This document shows positions 12,688 through 24,130 of a stretch of 64,000 bases of DNA, one piece after another. Each line of letters begins with the position of its first letter. Within the stretch, counting starts at the first letter, position 1. The stretch comes from Poronia punctata (lineage: Eukaryota > Ascomycota > Sordariomycetes > Xylariales > Xylariaceae). The stretch is taken from NCBI GenBank assembly GCA_022579005.1, contig MU401498.1, positions 1-64,000 of the forward strand. The letters run 5' to 3'. A program made the translations under genes and the position numbers. The notes beneath the pieces are model-generated. The model did no database searches. It worked only from the letters and a program-made list of their open reading frames with translations, and was not told the origin of the DNA.

Positions 12688-14366
12688 CTAGGATGACAGG
12701 AACACACCGTGGCCTGCGCTCGTTCGTGCTACAAGCGGAAGTGAATATAGGCATATAGTCCATAGTGCCCAGCATTTAAATGTCTTCTTGTCGGCGGCAA
12801 CGTTCCGAAGAGTCAGCACACGGATTGTGATGAAGATCCCCAGCAGAATAGGGACTAGGTAGCCGATCCAGTCTTCTCGAAGGTGCAAGCCCAGGCTTAG
12901 CGGCACTGTAGATCCATCATTAGTAACGACACGGGAGTTTTTATTTCACGCCTTGGTTTTTTTGGCCTTCTTTTTTTTTTCCCCTGGCCTTCCATGTGTA
13001 ACGCCAGGGTCCAAAATGGGGCTCGACAGGGTTGTACACGGTTTCTTGGCACGGCAGGCCTTCGCGGGAGAACGGATTTATGATCCTTCGGGAAGCTGAG
13101 ACGCGGCCGCACGGGCAACTGCACAAGAAACTGCAACGGTGACGGCGCACGATTGTGCATGTGTGCTACGAGGAATAAATGCGAACCGACAAAGGGGAAG
13201 GGGGTAAAAATGACAAAATCGAGTATTTGAGCCGGAGGTAGGGAGAGGATCGACTAGAGGACAACAAGAAGGTAAAGTGGTTGCAGGGGAAGAGAGAGAG
13301 AATTGGGGAAGATAAGGAAGACCAAAAAAGAAAAAACCCCCCAAAAAAAAGTCACTCACTTGCTACGCTCCAAAATAGGATCCCTACACCGACAGACCAG
13401 CGTGCAACTCCATCACCTAGCAAAAGCGGCGCCGTTGACCGGCCACGTATGGCATCGCCCTCTTGATCGTACAAGTCCTGGGCCTGAATAGTCGTCATCA
13501 ACATCCCTGCGCACAAAAGCCACCACCGTGCCGCAGGGACCAGCATGATAGTGAGATGACCGCAGGCCACTCGGGTGGCGCCGGCTCCAATAGTAGTGAT
13601 GCCTAGCGCGTTCATCAGGTTCCGAAGGAGCCAGTGGCCGTTGGCTAAGCCGAGGTCGTTGTACATCCAATTTAGCAAGAAGAGAACCAGCGTCTCGGAT
13701 GTAGCGCCGAGCCAGGTCGAGATTGCCAGCGTGACGGTAATGCTCACCAACAGCAGCTGGCGAGCCCCATCTGCTGTAATGCGTCCCGAGGTGATGGGAC
13801 GCCAGGGCTTGTTGATCCTGTCCTCGGCAATCGAGTCTGGGAGTCGTTGGTTCGCGACGTCGAGCACTAGAAGCTGAAGCCACACCCACAAGAGGACACG
13901 GCACGCTCGGGCACAAAACGTCGTGAGGACCTCGGGCTCCCACGTGAGACTTGTAAACTGACCGGACGCCATGGAGAAGAGGGCGAACAGCGTTTGCGGG
14001 ATGAGGACCGAGTTGAAATCGCTGGCGGTGAAGAGGTACAAGGTCATGATCGACCGGTACATCCCGGCGAGAATCGCTTCAGCTCCCTGGAAAAAGTCAG
14101 GATCGTTGGTTCATTCGGTAAGTCATGTGCAGAATGTGTGGGAGGTGTGGGAGGACTCGTACATTATTACGATAGAGGTTGGCCTTGATTCTAGTACCTG
14201 TGCCACTTCTTGTGCTTGTCAAGGATCTGTGGTTGGCGTCTACGTGTTGTTGTTGTTGTTGAGGAGGCGTCTGTGATGTTTGTCTCTGGACGGGACTGCG
14301 TGTTGCTGTGTTTCGACACCCCGTAGATTTGGGTCTTGGCCTGTGCAACAGCTCGATAGACCACAT
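12688..14366 (-). CDS. UbiA-superfamily prenyltransferase / UbiA-type terpene cyclase
   Basis: Integral membrane enzyme of 382 residues in the preferred model. Exons are 14163-14366, 13360-14086 and 12688-12905. The core begins at the LYLFTASDF segment. The first acidic region is N147-QRLP-D152-SIAE-D157 followed by NKPWRP, the fungal version of the UbiA diphosphate-binding motif; the second is D272-LYDQEG-D279. Several hydrophobic helices follow, and the last exon carries the conserved LRNVAADKKTFK stretch. This fungal branch includes the UbiA-type sesquiterpene cyclase of fumagillin biosynthesis (Fma-TC), so it could be a prenyltransferase or a class I terpene cyclase in the ER. Exon 1 is Gln/Thr-rich and less certain; starting at Met77 would give 306 residues. 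The 454-bp last intron is unusually long. Two P450 genes flank it within 9 kb, suggesting terpenoid tailoring. Confidence 0.88.
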
Positions 14367-15821
14367 TGTCTAACCTAGATATTGTTTTGTTTGCTTGTTT
14401 GCCGGGAGATGTGGCGTTTGTACGACTGTTGAGGTGTTGGTTCTGTATTGTTCCGTTGGTTCTAGGGATGCCAAGTGCCGTCTCTGGTTCTCTGGTATCT
14501 CTGATAGGATAATATGTTTTATGATATGTGATATATGTATGATATATATTGCTTGCCTTTTTCCTCGCTTGTTTGGTTGACTAGAACAACACCATCTGAA
14601 ATGGAGAAACGGGGCGCTGACATAAATGGCTATATATATATACATATATCTAGGCATACCACGTCAAGATCCAAAGCCTGCAGACCCAGCATAGGCCACG
14701 CATCCAAGGCCGGCCGAGGTTTTCCTTGTAGGAGAAATACCTACCTACTTCGCTTACAACCTAGGTAGGTAGGTGGATAGTAGGTTAGGTAGATAGGTAG
14801 CTATTAGTTGAGGGCAATACAAGATCTCTCCGAGCGACTTTGCTTAGTAGGTACGGACGTATTACGGGCGTGTAGTATGTATGGTCATGTACATTTGTGC
14901 TTAGTCTCATGGCAAATGTACCGTCGGTTGTCCCCAGCGGATCCTACACAGCAAGACCCGTCAGTGCTTCTTGCCATGACGGAACATGCCCATGACGGAG
15001 GCTTATTTTGTCATGGGCGGAGAATGCGAATCACTGACTCAGAGCCTGTCAGAGGAGCTACTTTTTTTTCTCTCTTTCATTTATTCCCTTCGCTCCTACC
15101 GGCCGTGAAATTGCCCTTTGACCATGACCATGTCCATGACCCTTCTTAACGCTCGAGCTTCTATTGTTCCATGCCCCCGGTCTCAAACCGTTAGCTCGGC
15201 TTATATCATCAAAACTGGGGACCCGATGCACGGGTTTTTTTTTTTCGTTGACGAAATTTTCACCCGCCAGTCTGGGTAATATGATGGCCGTGCGATCGTT
15301 ACTGGTTGAGGCAGGCTGGCGTTGGCATCATTCGTAGATGGGCCATGTGGTCAGGGATTCTGCTGGGATTCTCTTTAACTGGGACTTGGACTGGGACTCC
15401 GCTGGCCCTGGGGGACTCGGGCGCGCTGGGACCCTGCTGGACTGGAGCCTTGGAGAGGGACTTTGGCTCAACTAAGTAAAAGTAACCTAGAGGCCAAGGT
15501 TATCTAGGACGTAGCGAGTCTTTGTTGCGCGACTGCTCCATCGGCAGTTACCCTACCAGAGCCGACGGAATCCCAAGCGGTATGCTAGTCACTCGTCTGT
15601 GTATTAAATCCATTATCCAGGACGACCAGGTGGTTTGAAGAGGGCCCAACGCTAAAAGTTGGCCTTTTTTAACGCTGGCCGATGCCTATTGGTTCCCAAG
15701 ATCGGGTTCTATCGCGTTGAAGAATCGAAAGGATCTGAGCGTGGTGGGTCCCTGTGGCATCGCGTGCCTAATGTGACGTCCGTGTCATCGGTAACCAGGC
15801 CAGACGTACCGGTAGTCTGTT

Positions 15822-15866
15822 TAGTGCCAGTAGTGCCAGTAGTGCCAGTAGTGCCAGTAGTGCCAA
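15822..15866. repeat. 9-bp tandem repeat, unit TAGTGCCAG
   Basis: Five head-to-tail copies, the last reading TAGTGCCAA. It lies about 400 bp upstream of the second P450 start and encodes a meaningless Pro-Val-Val repeat in one frame. Confidence 0.9.
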
Positions 15867-16195
15867 TAGGTAGTGCGCAAAGTAGTCAACTGTGCAAATG
15901 CAAGGCAAGTATGTACTTGGTAGCGCACGAGGATGAAACACCATGTCGGTTCATCCTTCGTCAGCCAGAAAAATCTTATCCGGGCGAGGTCAAAGATCAC
16001 CGAATCCTCGGTGCAAAAAGCTTCGTTGTCCGACTACTTATTTGCTCCAGAATCCAGGGCGCTCCTGCCGGTTGAGTTTTTGGGACTTGTACAACATGCC
16101 ACATCCGTCCTTCATTGGTATTGGGTGGCTTTTGATTCATCCTACCCGAGATTAACCCGGCCTTCGTCCGTACGCTGCAAATAGCCAGTCAGTCT

Positions 16196-16230
16196 GCAAT
16201 CCGCAATCTGCAATCCGCAATCCGCAACCC
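16196..16230. repeat. 7-bp tandem repeat in P450 leader
   Basis: Five tandem copies of GCAATCC with single-base variants, ending 37 bp upstream of the ATG at 16268, so probably in the 5' leader or core promoter of the P450. Confidence 0.85.
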
Positions 16231-16267
16231 CAAATTAAACAGCAAACAATAAGACGTCTTCTTCGTC

Positions 16268-18076
16268 ATGCAATTGGCGGTGTCAAACCCCCTCGCCCCC
16301 GAGGTCCTGGTGGCCTCGCTTCTCGGCATTTTCTCTCACCTGATCATTTTTATCCGGGGTGAGTGGCACATGAGGACGCTATATGTGGCCACGATCTACT
16401 CGTTGCTCGCCGTCACCCTCTGCTGTGCTGAATTCTATCGTCTCCATGATTGGAATGCCGCTCTGGCGGCCAGCAAGATCCTCGTAGCCTCCTACTTTAT
16501 TGGCCTCTTCACCAGCATCGTCGTATACCGCCGGTACTTTCATAGGCTCAGGAATTTCCCTGGCCCTGCCCTGGCTGGTGTCACCAAGTTCTGGCACGTG
16601 TCCAAGGTCTTCGGAGGGGACAATCACCTGGTCCTCGAAGATCTTCATAAGAAATACGGGCCGATTATCAGGACAGGCCCTGAGGAGTTGACCATCGTCG
16701 ACCCTTCCATTCCCGCAATCATCGACGGGCCTAAGAGCCAATTCACCAAGGCACCCTGGTATGACATCTTTTTACCAGAGGTGTCGATAAACGCCACTCG
16801 AGATGTCGCCGCCCACGACGCTCGCCGGCGTATATGGGATCGTGGCTTCAGTCCCAAGGCCTTGACCGTCTATGACGAGCGTATCGTACAGTATGGCGAG
16901 TTGCTGGCGACTCAGATACAGAGCCTTGCGGATGAAGGTGCTGCTGTCGGGGATTCCAAGGGCGCCACCATCATCAATGTTACCGAATGGTTCTCTTGGT
17001 TCTCGTTTGATCTCATGGGCGAGTTCGCCTTTGCCAAGTCATTCCGCATGTTGCAGGATAGGCAATGGCATTCCCAGTTGAAACTGTTAGTCGACGGCAT
17101 GAGCATGTTGGGTGGAGTGAGCCCGGTGCCTTGGCTTGCGCAGTTTGGGTTGAGTCTCAAGCCTCGGGTAGGACTTTCGAAGAATTGGCATTCCATGTTG
17201 CAATGGTGTAAGGAATGCATGGACGAGCGGTTGCAGGTAATTTTACCTAGTCCCTATCCCCTCTGACACGGACGACGGGTATGAATCTAACACGGATGAT
17301 AAATAGGTGCCTGGAGATCATCCCGATGTATCGCATTGGTTGATCGACGCAACATTGAAGAAAGACCATCACCATGCTAGCCGGGCGTGGCTGAACGGAG
17401 ACGCCGTCACCATTATTGTCGCCGGAAGGTAAGCTACAAAAGCCCGATAACCGGAAAACTGCACGACGAAGGCCCTTTCTCTAACTTTCCTTGTGCGTAT
17501 AGCGGTACCGTCTCCGTCGCTCTCGTCTTCGCCTTCTACCACCTAGCACTGCATCCCTCGCAGCAGGAGAAGCTGTTGGAAGAACTCAAAGACGTAGACA
17601 TCTACGACCGTGTGCAACTTCGAAACTGCGCCCATCTAACCGCCATCATCAACGAAACCCTTCGTCTTCATCCACCCGTGCCTACAGGTGGTTACCGTGT
17701 GACCCCCCCTTCAGGTGTAGAATTTAACGGCACCTTCATTCCCGGCGGCGTCACCATCGTAGCACCCAAATACTCAATCCAACGTCTCGAGTCATCATAC
17801 GAGAGCCCGAATCAATTCATCCCCGAACGCTGGACTACGCGCAAGGAACTAGTAAAAGACGGCAGAGGCTTCGCGCCCTTCTCGCTAGGCAAGTATAGCT
17901 GTATCGGTAAAGCGCTCGCGATGAGCGAGATGCGGTTCATTATCGCTTTGCTTGTGAAGAGGTTTGAGATTGGCTTCGAGGGGAATGATAGAGGGGAGAA
18001 GATGATGGCTGATTTAAAGGATCAGTTCACTTTTGCGCCGGGGGATTTGGATTTGAAGTTCCGGGTTAGGCGATGA
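16268..18076 (+). CDS. Cytochrome P450 with three N-terminal membrane segments
   Basis: P450 of 554 residues; exons 16268-17236, 17307-17428 and 17503-18076. Three hydrophobic stretches (about 10-28, 38-55 and 68-85) precede the hinge RNFPGPALAG, an arrangement seen in fungal P450s annotated as tryprostatin B 6-hydroxylase-like or benzoate 4-monooxygenase-like. The K-helix motif is E415-TL-R418, a PERW segment follows at 471-474, and the haem loop FSLGKYSCIG (490-499) supplies Cys497. The odd point is the I-helix: AGSGTV (362-367) where AG-x-(D/E)-T-(T/S) is expected, so the acidic residue of the proton-relay pair is Gly365. The haem loop also lacks the usual Arg two residues before Cys (Ser496; Lys494 and Tyr495 precede it). 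It is divergent from the UbiA-type gene and could oxidise its product (inference). Confidence 0.94.
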
Positions 18077-20678
18077 ATAGGGTTTTATGATTTAGTTGGC
18101 GTATGAAAGCGTGCATGTTGTCTGATATATTCTCATGTATTTGTACGGAAACGGTTTTCCGGTGGGAGTTTGGTTCAAGAGCGGGGGATTGTATATAGAT
18201 AGAGCAAGGTATATGTAAACACAACATATAAGAATCACGATAGCAATTTCAAATAAAACTCTTTGATTGATATCAGTCAAATGTTGGTGATGACATTCGG
18301 CTAGGTAACTCGCGATGACATCTAAAAGAGAAGAATGAAACGACTTCTACGAGGTAAAGAAGATAAATGCCCAACCCAACCAACCCTCCACATCATGTAT
18401 GGAGTCTAACTGCCCAAGCGGCAAGCGAAACGAGCCTCATGACCCCGAATTTCCCAAATACCGGTTAGACTAGGTATTTTCCCCCACACTTTTCTTTTCC
18501 GGTTCCCAACCCCAACGGTCCCCCAACCAACAAACATATTTATTTGGGTTAGACTAAAAGTTTCTAAGATTATGCACGAACCAAACCAAACCAAACCAAC
18601 AGACAGTTAAAATCCAACCAATAGTAAGGTATTTTAGTTGACATTGACGTTGAGATAAGCTTAAAGGGGGGAAGGGGAGGGGAATGAGGTAGCTAAAGTA
18701 TGCGATGTGAAACCAACAGTTAAGAGGGCTGAGCTGAGCTGACTACCTACTTAACCTAGTCTAATGAGGGGACGGGGGAGTGAGATAGGTAAGGTTGATG
18801 CTTATGTCACGTGTGTTTTGCTTGCTTGCACGTATCAGACACGTATGACGACGAATATAATACCTAGATGATATTAGTCTAGACTTCTAGGTACTCGTAG
18901 ATTAGGTACATGGTGGTGGCTGGCAGGTAGATAATTACAACCACAACTAAAAGGGAAGATGGGATTGAGATTGTCGTTTAGAGACGTCATAGGTAACGTA
19001 AGGTAGTCTAGACTACAGTAACTTCTAAGCTGGTTTAGGTGGAGATTATCGCCTTGATTTTACTCGTACTACGAGTAGGTATTATGTATGATTTATGTTG
19101 TCTTTTTATTCACACGTTACTATCTAAGACTGATGATTAAGTTTGTTGATAAGAGTTGATTCTCGTTTTATTTAGGCCTACCTGGCTCTACTATGTAAAT
19201 TAGGTTGGATGGTCCGTTTTCCCTGGGAACATATGTATGAGCCGATATCCCGACTGCCTGGCACCCGGGTTCAAGTATTACGTATGTCTCGGTAGGTTGG
19301 TAGGTTAGATAAATGGATGTGGAGTGGAGTCTTTTGTTTTGTGGCCGCATAAGGTGTGACCTGCAGTTACAGTTAGTCATTTACCTGCGTTAGTCTACCT
19401 ACTTAGTCTACCGGCTATTAAGATGGGAATGAGATGGTTCGGTATACCATTCCTCCTTGAGGTGAAACGAACAAGTCGCTTCTTCTTTGTCCGAAGAGCC
19501 GTCCATAGACTAGGAGGCAACGCGCTAAATGACGTTGTTTCGGCTCCGGTCCGGTTCCGGCTTCGGCTTCGGCTTCGGCTCCGAAAGTAGTACGTACAGT
19601 GTTTTACCCATCATTTTGGTTTGCGTTGTTTACATTGATTAGGTAGGTAGTCTTTTTGAATGATTTTGTAGATACTGGCCCTATAAAACAGTAACTGCTA
19701 TGACGTCAAGTCCGATTTACTCCAACATCGAGTAGAGTAGAGTTGAGAAAGCAAGCGCACAAGCGAAAAGTTTGATTTGATTTTTGCATTGTACGTGATC
19801 TCCTGTTGTTTTTGCGGTAGGTAGGGACTGTTGGGGGTAGTACTATCAAGGGGGGTAAGTAGGTAGTACGGCAAACAATGATCGTTTGTATTAGTTGGTG
19901 CAAACATCGAAGTGATCAGTCATCAATGATGGTCAAACAAATTGTCGAACAAATTACTAAACATACCTACTAAAAATCCATTTATCAATACAATCATTAC
20001 AAATGAGAATAGGATCGTTGCACGTACGTACAGGATACAATGGGCAAGGGTAAGGCAAGGGCGATGGAGAAGTCAAACAGTAGGTAAGAATGCTACCGAC
20101 AAGACATACCACTGCCAGGCCTTGAATTGTATTATTATATACGAGTAAGAGGACTATGGTTACTTGGCCCTGCCCCTTTTACTTCGATGATGCTATGAGT
20201 ACTCGTATAGACGTGACTTGAATTGACGTTGTAATGAATGGTAATCTGGACTTGAGATGGTTGTAATGGTCTCGGGGGTAACACCTGTCAACAAGGGGAT
20301 TGTGATAAAAAGCATAGGGCTTATAAGCCTTAGGCACACTAGGTATATCACACGGTATTTTGTAATTAGTCGTTATGGGAAGTAGTGTACGCAGGAATTC
20401 TTCTCATTCCAAAGCTGGCGCTACAAGTATAGTACATATTGACTTTTGTTGCTTGGGGAGGAAATGAATATAGTAAAAGGATTGATGGGGGGAAGCCTTG
20501 TGCTTCGTGTTTCGAGCCATCACTTCGCTTTCTTTCCTTTATGTTTATGTTTCCCTTTCATTTTTGAGATATTTCGGCGCTCTTACATAGTAGTCCCCTT
20601 TCCTCACTCCCATCTCATCTCGTATCCGGACAACAACGATGGTGGCCCTCGCTCATGTTTGCAGTTCAGCGAATCGAC
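18077..20678. other. Intergenic, no gene seen
   Basis: About 2.6 kb between two convergent genes. It is rich in TAGGT/ACCTA-type words, holds a GGCTTC tract around 19558-19583 and has no ORF above about 70 codons with protein-like content until the last exon of the DUF2235 gene. It probably contains only 3' UTRs and spacer. Confidence 0.6.
19558..19583. repeat. GGCTTC microsatellite
   Basis: A short tract of tandem GGCTTC with flanking CGGCTCC and GGTTCCGG variants. Confidence 0.75.
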
Positions 20679-22783
20679 TTATATAACCTCACGCCACTGT
20701 ATTACAAAGTTAGCAAGTATTTCATATGACGTAGCAAAGACCATAGGAAAGAAAGGGAAAGAAAAGAACTCACCTTGGTCCCATTCGTCTGCCGACACTT
20801 AATCTCATATTTCCCCTCATCAATCATCTTCTGCACCGTCCAATGAATATTCGGATTCCGATTCCTTATAGCGCGATACCTCCCCAGATTAATCCTGACC
20901 CTCTTCTCCCACGCCTCGTTATCCTTTGACAAGACGCGGATCTTGACCGGCCACACTTCCAACACCCACCAACCCTTCGCCAACTTGAGCATATCACACG
21001 TCTCCTCCATCGCGTCGAAATGATCCTCGTCTCCTTCGGACGGCAAGACGTAATTCAAATCATCCATCGACGGCGCCCCCTCGATCCTATCCCCGTCCCC
21101 GATGGGCAGGAATATCGATCTCCGCTGCACGGGCGCCAGAGTTCCCTTTCGATGCTTCTTGGCTAGCTTGGGTGTAGGTGTTCCAGAGGGTTTACAAGGG
21201 GCGCGGTAAACGGGGTGTAGATTGTGCACGTCGATGCCTTGTTCCGCTAATCGCGTCATGTCGAAGAGGATCCCCGTGTCGCATTCGAAACATTGTCGGA
21301 TCATCCAGCGGAGAGGAATCCGCGATAACATGTGGCGGGATTCGTTGTCCACTGCGCCGCCGCCAATGTCGGCGTGACAGCCCTTGAACCAGACTTCTAG
21401 CGCGTCGGTGGTGAAGTCTTGGTACCGGTGGTTTTCTTTCTCTTGCGCTTGGAATTTGCTTTCCCAGTCTTGGGTGCTGCTGTCTGAATCGTCGTTGTCG
21501 TTGTCGTTGTCGGGTTCGCAGTTGCCGTTGGTATGTCCGTTGCCGTTGCCGTTTTGATGATGTTGGTGTTTTTTATGCTTGTGATGATGTTCGTGCTCAT
21601 GCTGCTTCTCCGGAGGCGCCTGCATCCCTTGAGGCGTCTTATGATTTTTCCGCACCTGTTTCACAACCCCGCGCTTCAATCTCGCAACGGGCGTGAAATC
21701 GATCGTGTTCCGACGTTTCACGTCGGGCGTGTCACCCGGCTGTTGTTGTTGCCAGTGACAGACTTTGAACTTGGCGCGATGTTCGTCGAGGGCCATGGCG
21801 TGGCGGAAATATCGGACTGTGTTGGTGGCGGTTTTGCTAAAGGGTAGTTTTCGGGGGAAGAACCCGACGCTGGCGACGCAGTCGAATACGCCGAGGAAGT
21901 AGACGCTTACTTCGGTGCAAAAGGTCTTTTTGAATTCGCGGGCTAGGTATTCGCCGTTGGGGGTGTCGTCTTTGTAGAAGTCGTAGGCGAAGTTGACTTG
22001 GGAGCCGTTCTGTGTTTCTTTAATGTCAGTCTTTGGCGTGAGTGGTTATGTAGAAGAGATGAGCTGGAGGATTGTTGGTCGACATCAAGCTGGGAGCATG
22101 TTTCTTTTTCTGGCGTTGACTACCCAGATAAATGAGATACCGTTTGGACAAGACTTACCGAGGCAGGTAACAGGCCGACTTTATGTATCATCCCAGCCAA
22201 GCAGCGGACACTTGTGACGATTGTCAGTCGATGTCTTTCTCTTAGAAATGGGTAGAGACGGGATGAGAAGTGTCATGGATCACTTACGTGTAAGCACCCC
22301 TAGAAAACCCAATCAAACAAATCTTATCCCCTTCTCGATAATTTTGCATCAAGAATCTATATGCATCTTTGATATGAATCCCTATACACACAAAACGTCA
22401 ACATCACGTCCTATATAGATATAAAAGGGGGTGGAAAGAGAGAGAAAAAACGCACCCAACCCACTCCCAACAGCCATATCCAAAGCAGCCCCGATGCCAT
22501 TCTTCAACCCTCCCTTATCATAAGTGCCGATACCAGACTGATAATACGTCACCTGTTTTTCGGGGGAGTGTTTCTTCAGACACGAGACGAAATGCACAAT
22601 GTTGCTGTTATCGTTGTCGAATTGGTCGCCCGTGCCGTCGAGACAGATGACAATGGTTCGTGGATGGTCTTTTTCATGTTTCGAGTCTTTCAACGCGCGT
22701 AGGGTCCTGGGTAAGCGCTGTGAGGGATCGGGTCGGTTATGATGGCCCTGCTCCTGGCTTTTCTCTTCCAAGTTTTCCGACAT
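20679..22783 (-). CDS. DUF2235 (Tle1-like) alpha/beta hydrolase
   Basis: Predicted serine hydrolase of 575 residues. Exons on the minus strand are 22456-22783, 22288-22381, 22159-22210, 20774-22009 and 20679-20696; total 576 codons. The DUF2235 domain, related to bacterial Tle1 phospholipase effectors, starts at [10 protein letters not shown] (about 45-54). The nucleophile elbow is G134-FSRG-AY with Ser136, and the W365[11 protein letters not shown] segment supplies the expected late His/Asp region. The last exon is only 18 nt (WREVI, stop), preceded by an intron with a perfect TGCTAAC branch site. A low-complexity insert (about 225-270) is rich in His, Lys, Asn and Asp, between the conserved FFPRK region and the catalytic histidine. 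No signal peptide or membrane helix is visible, so it is probably cytosolic. Substrate is unknown; fungal members are mostly uncharacterised. Confidence 0.92.
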
Positions 22784-24130
22784 TTTCCCCCTCTTCTTGT
22801 CGAGTGGTGTAGGACTACGAGTAAGCGGCTATGTGTTATGTTAGGTCTGGTCAGGCCAGGTAGAAAATATCCAATAGAAACGAGGCAAAAACGGCAAAAA
22901 CGGCAAAAACGGTCTTAGCCAGATGTTGATTCTTTAGGGAACCAGGTAACGGTTTTTATCTTTTACAGAGTCAGACTACTTCACGTATATATATGATCTG
23001 CACCCGCTGAAGTCCGTCGAATAACCGGTGACGATACTAACCAGAGTGAGATGAGGAGTGACGGCATTCTTTTCGAGTTTCCCGATTTTCATTCGGTACT
23101 CGATGCGGTTGGTTGGTATGTGTAAGTGTAAGTGGGATACAACAAGCAAGTTCATCTTCCTTCCCGGCCACCCGGCATGTCACCTCGAACGCGGGGTTAA
23201 TATTACCTACCTGTTTTATCCTCCCTACGATTATCTCTTTTTCTTGTACGTGTAGGTGAAAGTGAAAGTCCAACGTCGAGAGTCAAAATGATAGACAAGG
23301 ATGTGGGGCGGATCATCCCGAGTTCGACATCGCCGTCCAAACTATTGGAAAAGAAAAGAGGAAACTATTCCCAAATGCGGGGAGCTGAAAAACATGGGTC
23401 TGAACCAATCAACAATGCGATCTTCTATATATTTGTCCTGTTTGGAAATAGTCTTGTTGCTTGTCATTCTGTTTCTGGTATCGTTCAATATAATAATATG
23501 TAGATCATATGCCTCTTTCCGCTTCCAAGTCGTCGGAAAGCAGGACATCTCTACGAGTAGGGAGTTGTGAATAACTTTTCTGTCCAATGATTTCTTCTGC
23601 GCACTCCCTAGGCGATCGCAAAATGTGCTTTTTCTGCGCGCCTTTGATTAGATAAGGTATAATGATGCAATTTCATAATTCTCTTTTTGGTATCAGGGGA
23701 CTTTTTGTTTTGCATCTGTTTCTTTCAAGACGATCTAGACCTATAATCCAATCTTGACGAGGGGAAAATGACGTCAAATTTGTTGCGACAATTTGCAATT
23801 GAAGAGCGACTCCAAAGTGCGATCATGTCTTTTTAGAATTCCTTGTTAGATATTGCTACGAAGGGATGCTGTTGCAACATTTGACATGCACGACATCTCA
23901 TGTGTGACGCATATGTCAGGTTGGCTGTATTCCGGTATTGCTGTGAGAGATTTGAGTATTGTATATGGAGGTGGATTTATACTTCTTTGGAATTTCCCCA
24001 AGTGTATTCAATGCAATGATAATATACGAGTATGGCGGCTGAACCTAGTGGTGCCGAATAAAAGGAAAAACGCTAAATGTACGTGATGATGGCAACTCCT
24101 TGGATGTCTCGTCTAGTATATGCAAAATCG
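22784..24130. other. Intergenic, no gene seen
   Basis: About 1.3 kb covering the DUF2235 promoter and the aminopeptidase 3' region. It has a 9-bp repeat at 22884-22910. ORFs around 23058-23587 overlap on both strands and show no domain or splice support. Confidence 0.6.
22884..22910. repeat. 9-bp tandem repeat, unit GGCAAAAAC
   Basis: Three exact copies about 100 bp upstream of the DUF2235 start, probably within its promoter or 5' leader. Confidence 0.85.

Larger units (their letters stand above)
14367..16267. other. Intergenic between divergent UbiA-type and P450 genes
   Basis: About 1.9 kb that must contain both promoters. It holds CCTAGGTAGGTAGG-type repeats near 14757-14800, a poly-T run near 15235, a 9-bp minisatellite at 15822-15866 and a 7-bp tandem repeat at 16196-16230 just before the P450 start. 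No coding sequence is supported; ORFs such as 15659-16075 run through repeats. Confidence 0.6.
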
